A DNA stretch of 64,000 nt from Granulosicoccus antarcticus IMCC3135 (GCF_002215215.1 NZ_CP018632.1:7312501-7376500), one strand, 5' to 3'; positions 1 through 8,895 are shown, counted from the first letter of the stretch. Numbers and translations are program-made. Notes: generated by a model not told the origin, from the sequence alone.

Positions 1-597
1 GGCATCAGTAATGGCCCGAGTCAGTGCCAGATCAAAACCGATCTTCGTACCATCGCGATCCATACTGGTCAACAATAGCTCCCCAGCACCGTACTCAGCC
101 ATCCTGATAGCCCACTCGATGGCGTCAAGCCCTGTACTGGTTCGGCCACCGTGTGTAAAAATTTCCCATCGCGGTGCCTCGCCTGGCTTCGAGACAGATT
201 TGGCGTCCAAGGCGACAACGATGCATTGCGAGCCGACCTTGTCGGTGGCTTCACGCACCAGATCCGGACGGTTAACAGCAGCAGTATTGATACCCACCTT
301 GTCTGCCCCGGCGTTCAGCAACCGACGCACGTCTTCAACCGAGCGGATTCCGCCTCCCACGGTCAGAGGAATGAAAACCTCTGAAGCAACCTCTTCCACG
401 ACATGCAGAATCGTATCTCGGTTATCGGAGCTTGCGGTGATGTCCAGAAAGGTGATTTCATCGGCACCGGCTTCGTTGTACCCGCGCGCAACACTGACGG
501 GGTCACCCGCGTCGCGGATCTCCAGAAACTTGACACCTTTCACCACACGACCGCCGTCCACATCAAGACACGGAATGATTCGTTTTGCCAAGCCCAT
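1..597 (-). CDS. hisF: Imidazole glycerol phosphate synthase, cyclase subunit HisF (3' end cut off)
   Basis: HisF is the cyclase half of the HisH-HisF synthase. It uses ammonia delivered by HisH to convert PRFAR into imidazole glycerol phosphate and AICAR in histidine synthesis. Read on the minus strand from ATG at 597, 199 codons are in the window; the family is about 255 residues, so roughly 55 C-terminal residues lie beyond the left edge. Visible landmarks are the N-terminal [18 protein letters not shown] strand with catalytic Asp12, [11 protein letters not shown], and VALDAKS with the second catalytic Asp131, all in a (beta/alpha)8 barrel. It starts 11 bp after the hisA stop, so it is the next gene of the his operon. 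Confidence 0.97.
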   Translation of the reverse strand, partial: MGLAKRIIPCLDVDGGRVVKGVKFLEIRDAGDPVSVARGYNEAGADEITFLDITASSDNRDTILHVVEEVASEVFIPLTVGGGIRSVEDVRRLLNAGADKVGINTAAVNRPDLVREATDKVGSQCIVVALDAKSVSKPGEAPRWEIFTHGGRTSTGLDAIEWAIRMAEYGAGELLLTSMDRDGTKIGFDLALTRAITDA

Positions 598-608
598 GAT
601 CAGATCCC

Positions 609-1352
609 CTAGGCGTTATCGGTGTAGCTATCAGCCAACGCCTGAGCTTGCGCCAGGTCGATGGTTTTCTCATACAGTGCCCGGCCCACTATTGCACCCG
701 CGATGCCGCGATGCCGCTGTTTACCCAGCGCATCGATGTCGTCAATATTGGTGACTCCGCCAGAGGCAATGATGGGAATATTGACCGCGTCCGCCAGTGC
801 GGCCGTCGCTTCCGTGTTAACACCTTGCATCATACCGTCCCGACTTATGTCGGTGTACACGATGGCACTGACACCAACATCCTCGAATCGCTTCGCCAGT
901 GACACAGCGGTAACACTCGACGCTTCAGCCCAGCCTTCCGTTGCCACAAAACCTTCATTGGCATCAAGACCAACAATGACGTGACCGGGAAAGCGTTGGC
1001 AGAGTTCATCCACGAATTCTGGCTGCTTGACCGCCAATGTGCCGATGATCAGGTACTGGACACCTGCATTGATATAGGCAGTGGCCGTCTCTATCGAGCG
1101 AATTCCACCACCGATCTGCACAGGCACATCACCACAAGCCTTGCAAATCTCACTGACAACGGCCGCATTACGCGGTTCGCCAGCAAAAGCCCCGTCAAGG
1201 TCGACCAGATGGATGCGTCGAGCTCCCTCTTTCAACCAACGCCTGGCCACATCAACCGGGTTGTCATCAAACACGGTGTCATCGTCCATACGCCCCTGGC
1301 GCAGACGTACACATTTTCCATCTTTCAGATCTATGGCTGGAATTATCAGCAT
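609..1352 (-). CDS. hisA: ProFAR isomerase HisA
   Basis: HisA opens the ribose ring of 5'-ProFAR to give PRFAR, the substrate of HisHF. The 247-residue (beta/alpha)8-barrel protein begins [20 protein letters not shown], with Asp8 as one catalytic acid; VGLDANEG carries the second, and QIGGGIRS and ASGGV are the phosphate-binding loops. The frame is open upstream to 1406, but homology begins at ATG 1352, which has only a weak GGAA ribosome site. A short upstream frame starting near 1435 ends in TGATG overlapping this ATG, so translation may be coupled. It lies between hisH and hisF in the operon. Confidence 0.96.
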   Translation of the reverse strand: MLIIPAIDLKDGKCVRLRQGRMDDDTVFDDNPVDVARRWLKEGARRIHLVDLDGAFAGEPRNAAVVSEICKACGDVPVQIGGGIRSIETATAYINAGVQYLIIGTLAVKQPEFVDELCQRFPGHVIVGLDANEGFVATEGWAEASSVTAVSLAKRFEDVGVSAIVYTDISRDGMMQGVNTEATAALADAVNIPIIASGGVTNIDDIDALGKQRHRGIAGAIVGRALYEKTIDLAQAQALADSYTDNA

Positions 1353-1518
1353 CAAATCGATTCCGTTTTCTTGAACGAGAAAGGGGACATTCCAGCAGCA
1401 CTGCAAAATGCGCTAGCCAGGAATAAGACACCCATAAAGTGACAGGCTTTCTGAAAGCAACAGAAGACACCCATAATTCTAACGGATGCCGTCTGACTCC
1501 CGATCTTCTGGACACCCA

Positions 1519-2160
1519 TTAACTCAGACCATCCCAATACGCAAAATTGCGAAGTAGCTGCAGTCCATCAGCAGCACTTTTTTCAGGATGAAACTGACAG
1601 GCAAACAGATTGGGAGCCGCAACGGATACCGCGATGTCGTGCCCGTAATGACAAGAGCCGGTTACAACCGATTCGTCATCAGGCACACAGTAATAACTAT
1701 GGGCAAAGTAGAAACGGCTGTTATCGTCAATGCCCGCCCACATCGGATGCTTTCGCACCTGGCGCACCTGACTCCACCCCATGTGCGGTACTTTCAAGCG
1801 CACACCATCGTCCAGCAGCGGATCATCAAATCTGACGACCTTGCCTGGCACCACATTCAGGCACTCGATGCCATTGTTTTCATCGCTGGCACTCAGTAAA
1901 ACCTGATAGCCCATGCAGATGCCCAGAAATGGTCGGGTTCCAGCAATGCGGGTAATCGTTTGCGCCAGACCACTTTGTTGCAACGCAGCCATGCAGTCCG
2001 CTGCAGCCCCCTGACCTGGGCACACGACACGATCGGCAGATTCGATGACGCTGGCATCGGCACTGACAACCACTTCCATATTTTCAGTGACGTGCTCAAT
2101 AGCCTTGGAAACCGAGCGAAGGTTACCCATGCCGTAGTCAATGACAGCAATTCTCTGCAT
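1519..2160 (-). CDS. hisH: Imidazole glycerol phosphate synthase, glutamine amidotransferase subunit HisH
   Basis: HisH is the class I glutaminase that makes ammonia for HisF. The 213-aa protein begins MQRIAVIDYGMGNLRSV, has the nucleophile Cys in GICMGYQ (many homologues read GICLGMQ) and the His-Glu pair in QFHPEKS near the C terminus. PGQGAAADCM is the oxyanion-strand region. The stop codon TAA lies inside one copy of the GACACCCAT repeat. The 166-bp gap to hisA is long for an operon and carries three copies of that repeat. Confidence 0.96.
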   Translation of the reverse strand: MQRIAVIDYGMGNLRSVSKAIEHVTENMEVVVSADASVIESADRVVCPGQGAAADCMAALQQSGLAQTITRIAGTRPFLGICMGYQVLLSASDENNGIECLNVVPGKVVRFDDPLLDDGVRLKVPHMGWSQVRQVRKHPMWAGIDDNSRFYFAHSYYCVPDDESVVTGSCHYGHDIAVSVAAPNLFACQFHPEKSAADGLQLLRNFAYWDGLS

Positions 2161-2234
2161 GATGTTGCTCTGTAATAAATGTCCCCCGCCAATCGCGGGA
2201 AGTTGTCACAAACGATCAGTCGACCTGTAAGGAG

Positions 2235-2828
2235 CTACAAGACGCCTTTGGTTGACGGCATGGCATTAGCTGCTCTGTCGTCAATGGAACAGGCAACTCT
2301 CAGCGCACGACCAAATGCCTTGAACAGAGTTTCGATCTTGTGATGATCGTTGACACCTCGTAGCACATCCATATGAATAGTGGCTCTGGCGTTGTTTGCA
2401 AAGCCCTGAAAGAACTCAGAAGTCAGATCAACATCGAAATTACCAACGCGAGCACGCTTGAAGTCGGCATTAAAATGCAGGCCTGGACGACCCGAAAAAT
2501 CGATGACAACTCGCGACAATGATTCGTCTAGTGGAACATAGGCATGTCCGTAACGCACTATGCCCTTGCGATCGCCAAGTGCCTGAGAGAAAGCTTCGCC
2601 CATAGCGATACCAATATCCTCGACAGTATGATGATCATCTATATGAGTGTCGCCATTGCACACAACATTCAGATCAAAAAGACCATGTCGAGAAATCTGA
2701 TCGAGCATGTGCTCCAGAAATGGCACACCAGTCTGAAAATTACTGTTGCCGTGCCCATCCAGCACAAGCTCTACCGCGATACTCGTTTCCAGAGTTTTTC
2801 GCTCTACCTTCGCCGTACGACTAGACAC
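2235..2828 (-). CDS. hisB: Imidazoleglycerol-phosphate dehydratase HisB
   Basis: HisB dehydrates imidazole glycerol phosphate to imidazole acetol phosphate. It is the monofunctional dehydratase (197 aa), without the phosphatase domain of enteric HisB. Metal-binding motifs are visible: [32 protein letters not shown], and [22 protein letters not shown] chose GTG at 2828 because a consensus GGAGG lies seven bases upstream (2836-2840) and the family homology starts just after ([16 protein letters not shown]). The frame is open further up to 2945 and contains an in-frame ATGGGTGTC at 2888, an alternative start without homology support. Confidence 0.94.
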   Translation of the reverse strand: MSSRTAKVERKTLETSIAVELVLDGHGNSNFQTGVPFLEHMLDQISRHGLFDLNVVCNGDTHIDDHHTVEDIGIAMGEAFSQALGDRKGIVRYGHAYVPLDESLSRVVIDFSGRPGLHFNADFKRARVGNFDVDLTSEFFQGFANNARATIHMDVLRGVNDHHKIETLFKAFGRALRVACSIDDRAANAMPSTKGVL

Positions 2829-3097
2829 TAAAAAACCTCCAGGAAATGTGCGGGAGCATACACCGTCCAACCACTCCTTGACACCCATAAACGTGCAAGA
2901 TCCAACCAGCAAGCCCCCACCTCGAGAATTGAAGCAGTTGAGCACAACCAGACACCCATAAAGATTTGAAGTGCCACCGAAGACTTCAAATCACCAAAGC
3001 CAGGCTCTTGCAACTTCCCCATGCATCTCATGCTTGCTTGGAATTAGTGTGAAATCATATATTTATCAGAAACTTGAAAGACTACTTCAGTAGAAAC

Positions 3098-3547
3098 CTA
3101 ATCAGACTGCCGAGTTTGCAACCAGAAAGTCACGGGACCGTCGTTAACGAGGCTGACTTTCATATCTGCGCCGAACGTGCCTTGCCCCACGGGAAGGCTC
3201 TCGGTAGAGACCACTGAAACAAGAGCCGAAAACAGCTCACAGGCCTGTGCAGGAGGCGCCGCGGAGGAAAATCCGGGACGGCGACCTTTATGGGTGTCTG
3301 CTACCAAGGTGAACTGGGGCACCAAAAGCACGCCTCCACCCGACGCACGCACGTCCAGATTCATCTTCCCCTGCTCGTCGGAGAACAGTCGATAGCTGAG
3401 AATTCTCTCTGCCAGCTCCGCGACATTTTTATGGGTGTCTGATTTCTCGATGCCGATAAGCGTCAACATACCGGCACCTATATAGGCGCTGATTTGACCT
3501 TCGATAGTCACGGAGGCTTCGGTTACGCGCTGTATCAATGCAATCAT
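3098..3547 (-). CDS. dtd: D-aminoacyl-tRNA deacylase
   Basis: Dtd hydrolyses D-aminoacyl-tRNAs (and Gly-tRNA-Ala), protecting translation from D-amino acids. The 149-aa length is standard. The protein begins MIALIQRVTEASVTIEGQ, has the SQ-type adenosine pocket region as LLVPQFTLVADTHKGRRPGF (many homologues have SQFTL; here PQFTL), and ends with the cross-subunit Gly-cisPro loop region seen as VNDGPVTFWLQTR. Two copies of the GACACCCATAAA 12-mer lie inside this gene on its sense strand, both encoding Asp-Thr-His-Lys. No clear ribosome binding site precedes the ATG at 3547. Confidence 0.95.
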   Translation of the reverse strand: MIALIQRVTEASVTIEGQISAYIGAGMLTLIGIEKSDTHKNVAELAERILSYRLFSDEQGKMNLDVRASGGGVLLVPQFTLVADTHKGRRPGFSSAAPPAQACELFSALVSVVSTESLPVGQGTFGADMKVSLVNDGPVTFWLQTRQSD

Positions 3548-3905
3548 AAAAGATCAAATAAAAGCAACATAATGCATATTTTAGTGAAAGTAGGAAAATT
3601 CCTACAACAAAATCAGTCATTTCCTACGCAAATACGAGGAATTTCCGATGGCAGTTCATCCTCGATATGCCGATAATATGCCGTGTGGTCAGGGAACTAC
3701 CACAAACAAGGATGTCACACGGACGATACAAGTAAACAAGGAAGTTCAGCTCATGATGAGCTGCAGTTTTGATGACCACGTCAACCTGAGGGGCCAATGG
3801 ATGGCTCAGCCCGGCCAACGGATGGCCGGGTTTTTGGTGGTTGAGCATCCTATGCTCCCCCAATGCCCTGTCAGGCGACCCTTCACTCCCAGCCAGACCT
3901 ACCGC
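3548..3905. other. Intergenic region with inverted repeat and orphan terminator
   Basis: This 358-bp gap separates dtd from the rhodanese gene. It holds a 7-bp inverted repeat at 3590-3605 (GTAGGAA, two bases, TTCCTAC), a further TTCCTAC at 3619-3625, and a strong plus-strand intrinsic terminator at 3810-3835. Both flanking genes are on the minus strand, so the terminator serves no annotated gene. A plus-strand small RNA of about 150-250 nt ending at 3835 is possible. The frame starting at 3648 runs through the terminator and shows no recognisable protein. Confidence 0.5.
3810..3835 (+). terminator. Rho-independent terminator
   Basis: CCCGGCCA and TGGCCGGG form a perfect 8-bp GC-rich stem around the loop ACGGA and are followed directly by five T residues on the plus strand. 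No plus-strand gene ends here, so it may close an unannotated small RNA. On the minus strand there is no T-run after the hairpin. Confidence 0.8.
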
Positions 3906-4337
3906 CTAGCATTGCTCCCATGGCAAGTCCTCGAAACGCCAGCCAGCCACCGTATTGCGGTGATGAGCGTCATCCAGCGGCCCTTCAAAGCCTCCTTCAA
4001 TGACGCTGATATCACTCAGGCCATCACTAGCCAGAGCCTCTGCGGCATCCAGAGAACGGTTGCCGCTCCTGCAAATAAGGAAAACCGGTGAAGAACGGCG
4101 CCCTTTTGCAGACACCCGCCCCAATAAGGCTTTTCTGACATTCGCAACGAAGTTGACGTTGACGACCCAGTCAGGTGCATCAATCCACGGAACATTGACC
4201 GCGCCCCGCGGATGTCCGATCATCAGAAATTCCATATCCGAGCGAACATCAATCAGAGTCACTCCAGGCTCCGATTGCATGATTGCCCAGGCATCGGTTG
4301 GTGAAATGGACTCAATCGCCACAGCGCTGTCGCTCAT
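3906..4337 (-). CDS. Rhodanese-like domain protein
   Basis: A single rhodanese domain of 143 aa, probably cytoplasmic since no signal peptide is visible. Family members transfer sulfane sulfur through a persulfide on an active-site cysteine. The domain starts ISPTDAWAIMQSEPGVTLIDVRSDMEFLMIGHPRGAVNVPW, and the active-site loop is LICRSGNRS with the catalytic Cys. Substrate and pathway cannot be told from sequence. It is divergently transcribed from the LpxL-like gene. The 108 bp between the two preferred starts would hold both promoters. Confidence 0.88.
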   Translation of the reverse strand: MSDSAVAIESISPTDAWAIMQSEPGVTLIDVRSDMEFLMIGHPRGAVNVPWIDAPDWVVNVNFVANVRKALLGRVSAKGRRSSPVFLICRSGNRSLDAAEALASDGLSDISVIEGGFEGPLDDAHHRNTVAGWRFEDLPWEQC

Positions 4338-4445
4338 GCAGTACTCCGTTAAACAATGGATTCACTAGTCGAACCAGATTCTAACGACAAGTCACCCTCA
4401 TTTGCACCAGCTAAACTATTGCTTCGTCTCACACAGGTTTCTCAG

Positions 4446-5327
4446 ATGTCCGTACTGCTCATCCGCACCTTGAGCCGGGCGCTCAGCTGGCTACCCTTCC
4501 ATGCCAACCAGTCGCTGGGAGCGACACTTGGCCGCCTTGCCTGGCGACTAAACGGCAAACTGCGAAGAATAACCGAGATAAACATCGACCTGTGCTACTC
4601 GCAACTGCCCGAACACGAGCGCCGCGAACTGGTGCGTAACAGCCTGATCGAGACCGGCCGTCAGTTAACTGAAAGCGCTTGGATCTGGCATCGCCCTATC
4701 GAACAGAGTGACGAAAAAATCGTCGAAATACGAGGCCAGAACTGGCTGGATGAAGCGCAGCAATCCGGCAAAGGCTGCCTCATGGTGTCCCCACACCTGG
4801 GAAATTGGGAACTGTGCTCCTTGCCACTGTCCCGCCAGGAGCCGTTCACCTATTTCTACAGAAAACCCCGTCAAGCAGGTATGGACAAGGTTCTGCTGCG
4901 TTGGCGAGCTCACCTGCGAGGCCAACCGGCGACTCTCGATGTCTCAGGCATCAAGCAAGGCCTGAAAATTCTGAAGGCGGGAGGACTGGTAGGAATTCTT
5001 CCCGACCAGGAACCAGACCGAAACAACGGACACTTCGCCCCCTTTTTCAACAAGCGAACACTGACCATGACTTTGCTGTCACGGCTAGCCAATCGCAGTG
5101 GCGCTGTGGTGCTTTTCTGTGTCGTAGAGAGGTTGCCGCGCGGCAAGGGCTGGATTTTTCACATCATTCCGGCTGACAAGGCTGTCGCCAGCCGTGATAT
5201 CGATGAAGCCACGATAGCCCTGAACCGGGGCGTCGAACGCTGCATTGAGCTCTGTCCTGCGCAATATCTGTGGAGCTACAAGCGCTTCAATACCCCTGAG
5301 GATGGCGCGCGCAGCCCCTATCGCTAA
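4446..5327 (+). CDS. LpxL/HtrB-family lipid A biosynthesis acyltransferase
   Basis: Members of this family transfer an acyl chain from acyl-ACP to lipid A or a related lipid at the inner membrane. The 293-aa protein begins MSVLLIRTLSRALSWLPF, a typical membrane-associated N terminus, and carries the catalytic HX4(D/E) motif as SPHLGNWE (His117, Glu122), followed by FYRKPRQAGMDK and GILPDQEPDRNNG. The frame is open from ATG 4356, but that start would lie 18 bp from the divergent rhodanese start; ATG 4446 fits the family N terminus and leaves room for promoters. It may be a late acyltransferase or an aminolipid acyltransferase; which one cannot be decided here. Confidence 0.88.
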   Translation: MSVLLIRTLSRALSWLPFHANQSLGATLGRLAWRLNGKLRRITEINIDLCYSQLPEHERRELVRNSLIETGRQLTESAWIWHRPIEQSDEKIVEIRGQNWLDEAQQSGKGCLMVSPHLGNWELCSLPLSRQEPFTYFYRKPRQAGMDKVLLRWRAHLRGQPATLDVSGIKQGLKILKAGGLVGILPDQEPDRNNGHFAPFFNKRTLTMTLLSRLANRSGAVVLFCVVERLPRGKGWIFHIIPADKAVASRDIDEATIALNRGVERCIELCPAQYLWSYKRFNTPEDGARSPYR

Positions 5328-5415
5328 AACAACACACGCAGTCCGCCCTCTTGCAAGCAGATCGAACATGCCGCACACTTGCACCCGCGACAACACTGTC
5401 GCCATAACCATGATG

Positions 5416-5508
5416 ACTCAACGGGGTGCCGCAAGGCTGAGAGTCCGGCAGATTAAAGCCGGCACAACCCGCAGAACCTGAACCGGCTAGCACCGGCGTA
5501 GGGATTGA
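5416..5508 (+). promoter_or_regulatory. TPP riboswitch (THI element)
   Basis: The conserved THI-box core is present in order: GGGGTGCC, GGCTGAGAGT, a variable hairpin (CCGGCAGATTAAAGCCGG), ACCCGCAGAACCTGAACCGG, and CACCGGCGTAGGGA. These are the pyrimidine- and pyrophosphate-sensing arms of the thiamine pyrophosphate riboswitch. It ends about 40 bp upstream of the thiB start and should switch off the thiBPQ mRNA when TPP is plentiful. The in-frame TTG at 5505 lies inside the aptamer and is not a credible start codon. Confidence 0.95.
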
Positions 5509-5549
5509 GTTGCAGTGCCTTCGTCAGGTCATCATTCACAGATTCAACG

Positions 5550-6623
5550 ATGATTATGACAAGCCTGCTTTCTGCGACTTTTTCCAATCCATTCGCCTTC
5601 TCGCGTACCGCGCTCGCATCAATGCTGGCTGCAAGCTGTATCGGCATGATGACTCTGCCAACCAGTGCCACGGCAGCCGAACGCACCTTGACCGTCTACA
5701 CCTACGAATCCTTCACCTCTGAATGGGGTCCTGGCCCAGCCATCAAAGCAGGATTCGAAGAACAATGCGGTGACTGCTCCATCGATTTTGTGGCGCTGGA
5801 TAGCTCGGCAGGCATTCTTAATCGAGTGCAACTGGAAGGCGATTCAAGTCGTGCCGATGTCGTTCTCGGCCTGGATACCAACCTGATGGCTATCGCAGAA
5901 GACAGCGGGCTACTGGCCGACTCTGAGGTGGACACCAGTTCACTCACATTACCCGTCAAATGGGAGTCCGATATTTTCGTCCCGTTCGACTATGGCTATT
6001 TCGCCTTCGTCTACGACACCGAAGCACTGGCAACACCACCTACCAGCTTTGAAGAACTGATCAACGCACCGGATGAGGTCAAGATCATCATTCAGGACCC
6101 TCGCACCAGCACACCGGGCCTGGGTCTGCTGATGTGGATGAAATCTGTCTACGGCGACAAGGCTGCTGAAAAATGGCAAGCGCTGCAACCACGCATTCTG
6201 ACGGTCACCAAAGGCTGGAGTGAGTCCTACTTCTCCCTCTTTCTCAATGGCGAAGCCCCTATGGTGCTCAGCTACAGCACCTCGCCCGGCTATCACATGG
6301 AAATAGACAAGACGGAACGCTACCAGGCTGCCTCATTCAGCGACGGCCATTACCTTCAAATAGAAGTCGCCGCCTTGCTCAAACGATCTGAAAACCTTGA
6401 GCTGGGTCGTGAATTTCTGAGCTACCTGACCAGTAAAGAGGCACAGACAAGCATTCCGCTGGGCAACGTCATGTACCCGGTAGTTGACCTGGGCGATCAG
6501 CTACCTGCCTCTTTTGACAAGCTGATCGAGCCTGTCAAAACTCTGCAATTCTCGCCATTGGAAGTCAAAGACAATCGCAAGCAATGGATCAATGAATGGC
6601 TGGAGGCATCCACCGCAGGCTGA
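5550..6623 (+). CDS. thiB: Thiamine ABC transporter, periplasmic binding protein ThiB
   Basis: ThiB captures thiamine, TMP or TPP in the periplasm and hands it to ThiP. The mature protein begins after an N-terminal signal region ending TSATA, with AERTLTVYTYESFTSEWGPGPAIKAGFE, the typical ThiB N terminus. FVPFDYGYFAFVYD, QDPRTSTPGLGLL and APMVLSYSTSPGYH are ligand-site regions of this family. The length (357 aa from ATG 5550, or start at ATG 5556) is slightly above the usual 330 because of the long leader. It is the first gene downstream of the TPP riboswitch and its stop is 3 bp before thiP. Confidence 0.95.
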   Translation: MIMTSLLSATFSNPFAFSRTALASMLAASCIGMMTLPTSATAAERTLTVYTYESFTSEWGPGPAIKAGFEEQCGDCSIDFVALDSSAGILNRVQLEGDSSRADVVLGLDTNLMAIAEDSGLLADSEVDTSSLTLPVKWESDIFVPFDYGYFAFVYDTEALATPPTSFEELINAPDEVKIIIQDPRTSTPGLGLLMWMKSVYGDKAAEKWQALQPRILTVTKGWSESYFSLFLNGEAPMVLSYSTSPGYHMEIDKTERYQAASFSDGHYLQIEVAALLKRSENLELGREFLSYLTSKEAQTSIPLGNVMYPVVDLGDQLPASFDKLIEPVKTLQFSPLEVKDNRKQWINEWLEASTAG

Positions 6624-6626
6624 CCG

Positions 6627-8267
6627 ATGTCTATTCGCTGGCCTTGGTGGTCAAGTGGTGCCATTGCATTACTGCTGATTGCCGGCCTTACGCTGCTGCC
6701 CATGGCCGCCATGTTTCTGGAGGCCGGCAGCATTGAATGGCGCAGCATTTTCGCTAATAGCTACCTGCAAAGCGTCGTCCGGTTCAGTGTATCTCAGGCA
6801 ATCCTGTCGACGCTATTGGCCTTGTTGACGGCAATTCCAGTCGCGTTGGCCTTGTCACACAAACCGGCATTTACAGGCCGCTCTCTGATCATCTCGGTGT
6901 TCAGCCTGTCTCTGGTCATACCGACCATCGTAGCGATCTACGGCATTGTTGCGGTATTTGGCCGCAGCGGCTGGTTAAATGAGTTGCTTGCATTTCTCTC
7001 AATCCAGCCCGTAGGACTCTACGGCTTGCCTGGCATTCTGATAGCGCATGTATTCTTCAACATGCCGCTGGCTACTCGCATTTTTCTAAACAGCCTGGAG
7101 ACCATTCCAGAGGATAACTGGCGTTTGTGCAAACAGTTGGGCATGAGCCCCTGGGCCATATTCCGATTTGTTGAATGGGACCGCTTGCGCAATCAACTGC
7201 CCGGATTGGCGCTACTGATATTTACTCTGTGCTTCACCAGCTTTGCCATCATCATGACTCTGGGCGGTGGACCTCGCTCAACCACTATCGAAGTCGCCAT
7301 CTACCAGGCACTGCGTTTCGAATTCGATATTACTCAAGCAGTGGCTCTGGCAAGCATCCAATTGGTAATCTGCCTTGCATTAATGGCGTTGAGTACAGTA
7401 CTGCGCCACAACAGCAGCATGGACTTTCATGCCTACATACCACTGCGTGAGAAGAAATCCGCGTCACAGGTGTACGCGGTAAAGCAAGGATTGTGGCGAG
7501 GCACTGCCTGGAACCTCATCCACTGGGGCGTCATCATCACAGCCAGTTCATTCGTTTTTCTGCCATTACTTGCCCTGACACTGTCTGCGCTCAATGGCAA
7601 GACCCTCAGCGTGTTAACCGATGCCTCGACCCTGCAGGCCATGAGCAATACCATTATCGTTTCACTATGCGCTGCCGGGCTTTCTGTGTCCCTTGCCCTG
7701 AGCCTGCTGGTCAGTACTCGTCACATGCGTATTCGACTCCATCAGGAGCGGCGTGGCCAGTGGCTGCAACTGACTGGCAACATCATCCTCGTGCTACCAC
7801 CCCTGGTTCTCGGCACTGGTCTCTTTCTACTACTGCGTCCCTTTGCCGATGTCTTCTCCATCGCCCTGGTGCTTGTGGTCATCATCAACAGCCTGATGGC
7901 CTTGCCCTTCGTGCTTCGCATACTCGATGGCCCCATGATGAGCGCAGCCAGCCAGCAGGACAGGCTTCTGCAATCTCTGGGTATACACGGCCTGAATCGC
8001 TGGCGTTTCATTGACTGGGTACAACTACGCAAACCACTGGCCTTATCACTGGCACTGGCAACGACACTCTCTGCCGGCGATCTGAGCGCTATCGCCCTGT
8101 TCGGATCTGAGCGTGTTCGGACTCTACCTTTGCTACTTTATCAACGCATGGGAAGCTATCGACTGGAAGAGGCTGCAGTGACTGCAGGGCTGCTCCTACT
8201 ACTATGCCTGACCCTGTTTGCAATAATCCAACGACTACTGGGAGGAGGCAATCATGCTGCAGCTTGA
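6627..8267 (+). CDS. thiP: Thiamine ABC transporter permease ThiP
   Basis: ThiP is the inner-membrane channel of the thiamine importer. The 546-aa protein is the usual tandem fusion of two permease modules with about a dozen hydrophobic segments. Each half has an EAA-type coupling loop: LCKQLGMSPWAIFRFVEWDRLR near residue 170 and LLQSLGIHGLNRWRFIDWVQ near residue 450. It starts 3 bp after thiB and overlaps thiQ by 14 bp, so the three are one transcription unit under the TPP riboswitch. Confidence 0.95.
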   Translation: MSIRWPWWSSGAIALLLIAGLTLLPMAAMFLEAGSIEWRSIFANSYLQSVVRFSVSQAILSTLLALLTAIPVALALSHKPAFTGRSLIISVFSLSLVIPTIVAIYGIVAVFGRSGWLNELLAFLSIQPVGLYGLPGILIAHVFFNMPLATRIFLNSLETIPEDNWRLCKQLGMSPWAIFRFVEWDRLRNQLPGLALLIFTLCFTSFAIIMTLGGGPRSTTIEVAIYQALRFEFDITQAVALASIQLVICLALMALSTVLRHNSSMDFHAYIPLREKKSASQVYAVKQGLWRGTAWNLIHWGVIITASSFVFLPLLALTLSALNGKTLSVLTDASTLQAMSNTIIVSLCAAGLSVSLALSLLVSTRHMRIRLHQERRGQWLQLTGNIILVLPPLVLGTGLFLLLRPFADVFSIALVLVVIINSLMALPFVLRILDGPMMSAASQQDRLLQSLGIHGLNRWRFIDWVQLRKPLALSLALATTLSAGDLSAIALFGSERVRTLPLLLYQRMGSYRLEEAAVTAGLLLLLCLTLFAIIQRLLGGGNHAAA

Positions 8268-8895
8268 CCACACAGGCATCGCCTTTGCAGAGCGCGAATG
8301 GGAATTCGATCTGACGCTTGCAACGCACGGGGTGCACGCCTTGCTCGGCCGCAGTGGCTCAGGCAAGAGCACCTTGCTGAATCTGATTGCAGGATTCATG
8401 CGACCCGATTCAGGTGACATTCGCTGGCAAGGCCAGTCGCTGTTGCCGATGCAGCCCTCTCTCAGGCCAGTAACATCGCTATTTCAACAACAGAACCTGT
8501 TCTCCCACCTCACCGTCCGTCAGAATACAGGACTGGGCATAGACCCGGGACTCAAACTCTCCGCAGCCCAGATTCAGTCAATTCAGTCCGTACTTATTGA
8601 CGTCGGGCTTGAGGGCATGGAACACAAGCTGCCCGGCATGCTCTCCGGCGGCGAGCAACAACGGGTTGCATTGGCCCGATGCCTGCTCAGACGCCGCCCC
8701 CTGTTGCTACTGGATGAGCCATTCAGCGCACTCGATGCCACAACGCGTCAGGAAATGATTACGCTGACGCGAACTGTCATTGCTCAATACAAGCCGTGCG
8801 TCATCATGGTCACTCACGATGAAGAAGATGCCGTCGCCATGCAGGCCAGCATTCTGCGCATACAGGATGGACGGATCAACCATGAGGCTGGCTGA
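8254..8895 (+). CDS. thiQ: Thiamine ABC transporter ATPase ThiQ
   Basis: ThiQ drives thiamine import by ATP hydrolysis. The 213-aa nucleotide-binding domain has Walker A GRSGSGKST (residues 32-40), a Q-loop at LFQQQNLFSHLT, the ABC signature LSGGEQQRVALAR, Walker B LLLLDEPFSALD and the switch His in MVTHDEEDA. It has no extra regulatory C-terminal domain. It overlaps the end of thiP by 14 bp and is the last gene of the riboswitch-controlled operon. Confidence 0.95.
   Translation: MLQLDHTGIAFAEREWEFDLTLATHGVHALLGRSGSGKSTLLNLIAGFMRPDSGDIRWQGQSLLPMQPSLRPVTSLFQQQNLFSHLTVRQNTGLGIDPGLKLSAAQIQSIQSVLIDVGLEGMEHKLPGMLSGGEQQRVALARCLLRRRPLLLLDEPFSALDATTRQEMITLTRTVIAQYKPCVIMVTHDEEDAVAMQASILRIQDGRINHEAG

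Larger units (their letters stand above)
1427..3439. repeat. Dispersed GACACCCATAAA oligonucleotide, seven copies in his/dtd
   Basis: A 9-12 bp word recurs here. Plus-strand GACACCCAT starts at 1427, 1466, 1511, 2880 and 2951, and the reverse complement ends at 3298 and 3439. Five of the seven match the full 12-mer GACACCCATAAA. Four copies lie wholly in non-coding spacers, one straddles the hisH stop codon, and two are inside dtd. One match of a given 12-mer is not expected by chance in 64 kb. More copies of its 9-bp core occur only near 24 kb. Function unknown. Confidence 0.8.

Noticed and set aside
1353-1406. Longer HisA start at 1406
   Set aside because: The added 18 residues have no counterpart in HisA, whose first strand begins with MLIIPAIDL.
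1427-3439. Reading the 12-bp repeat as a CRISPR or DNA-uptake sequence
   Set aside because: Copies are too short and irregularly spaced for CRISPR, and confined to two patches rather than spread evenly as uptake words are; left as an unexplained repeat.
5505-5549. ThiB start at TTG 5505
   Set aside because: The codon lies within the conserved end of the TPP riboswitch; ATG 5550 is a better start.
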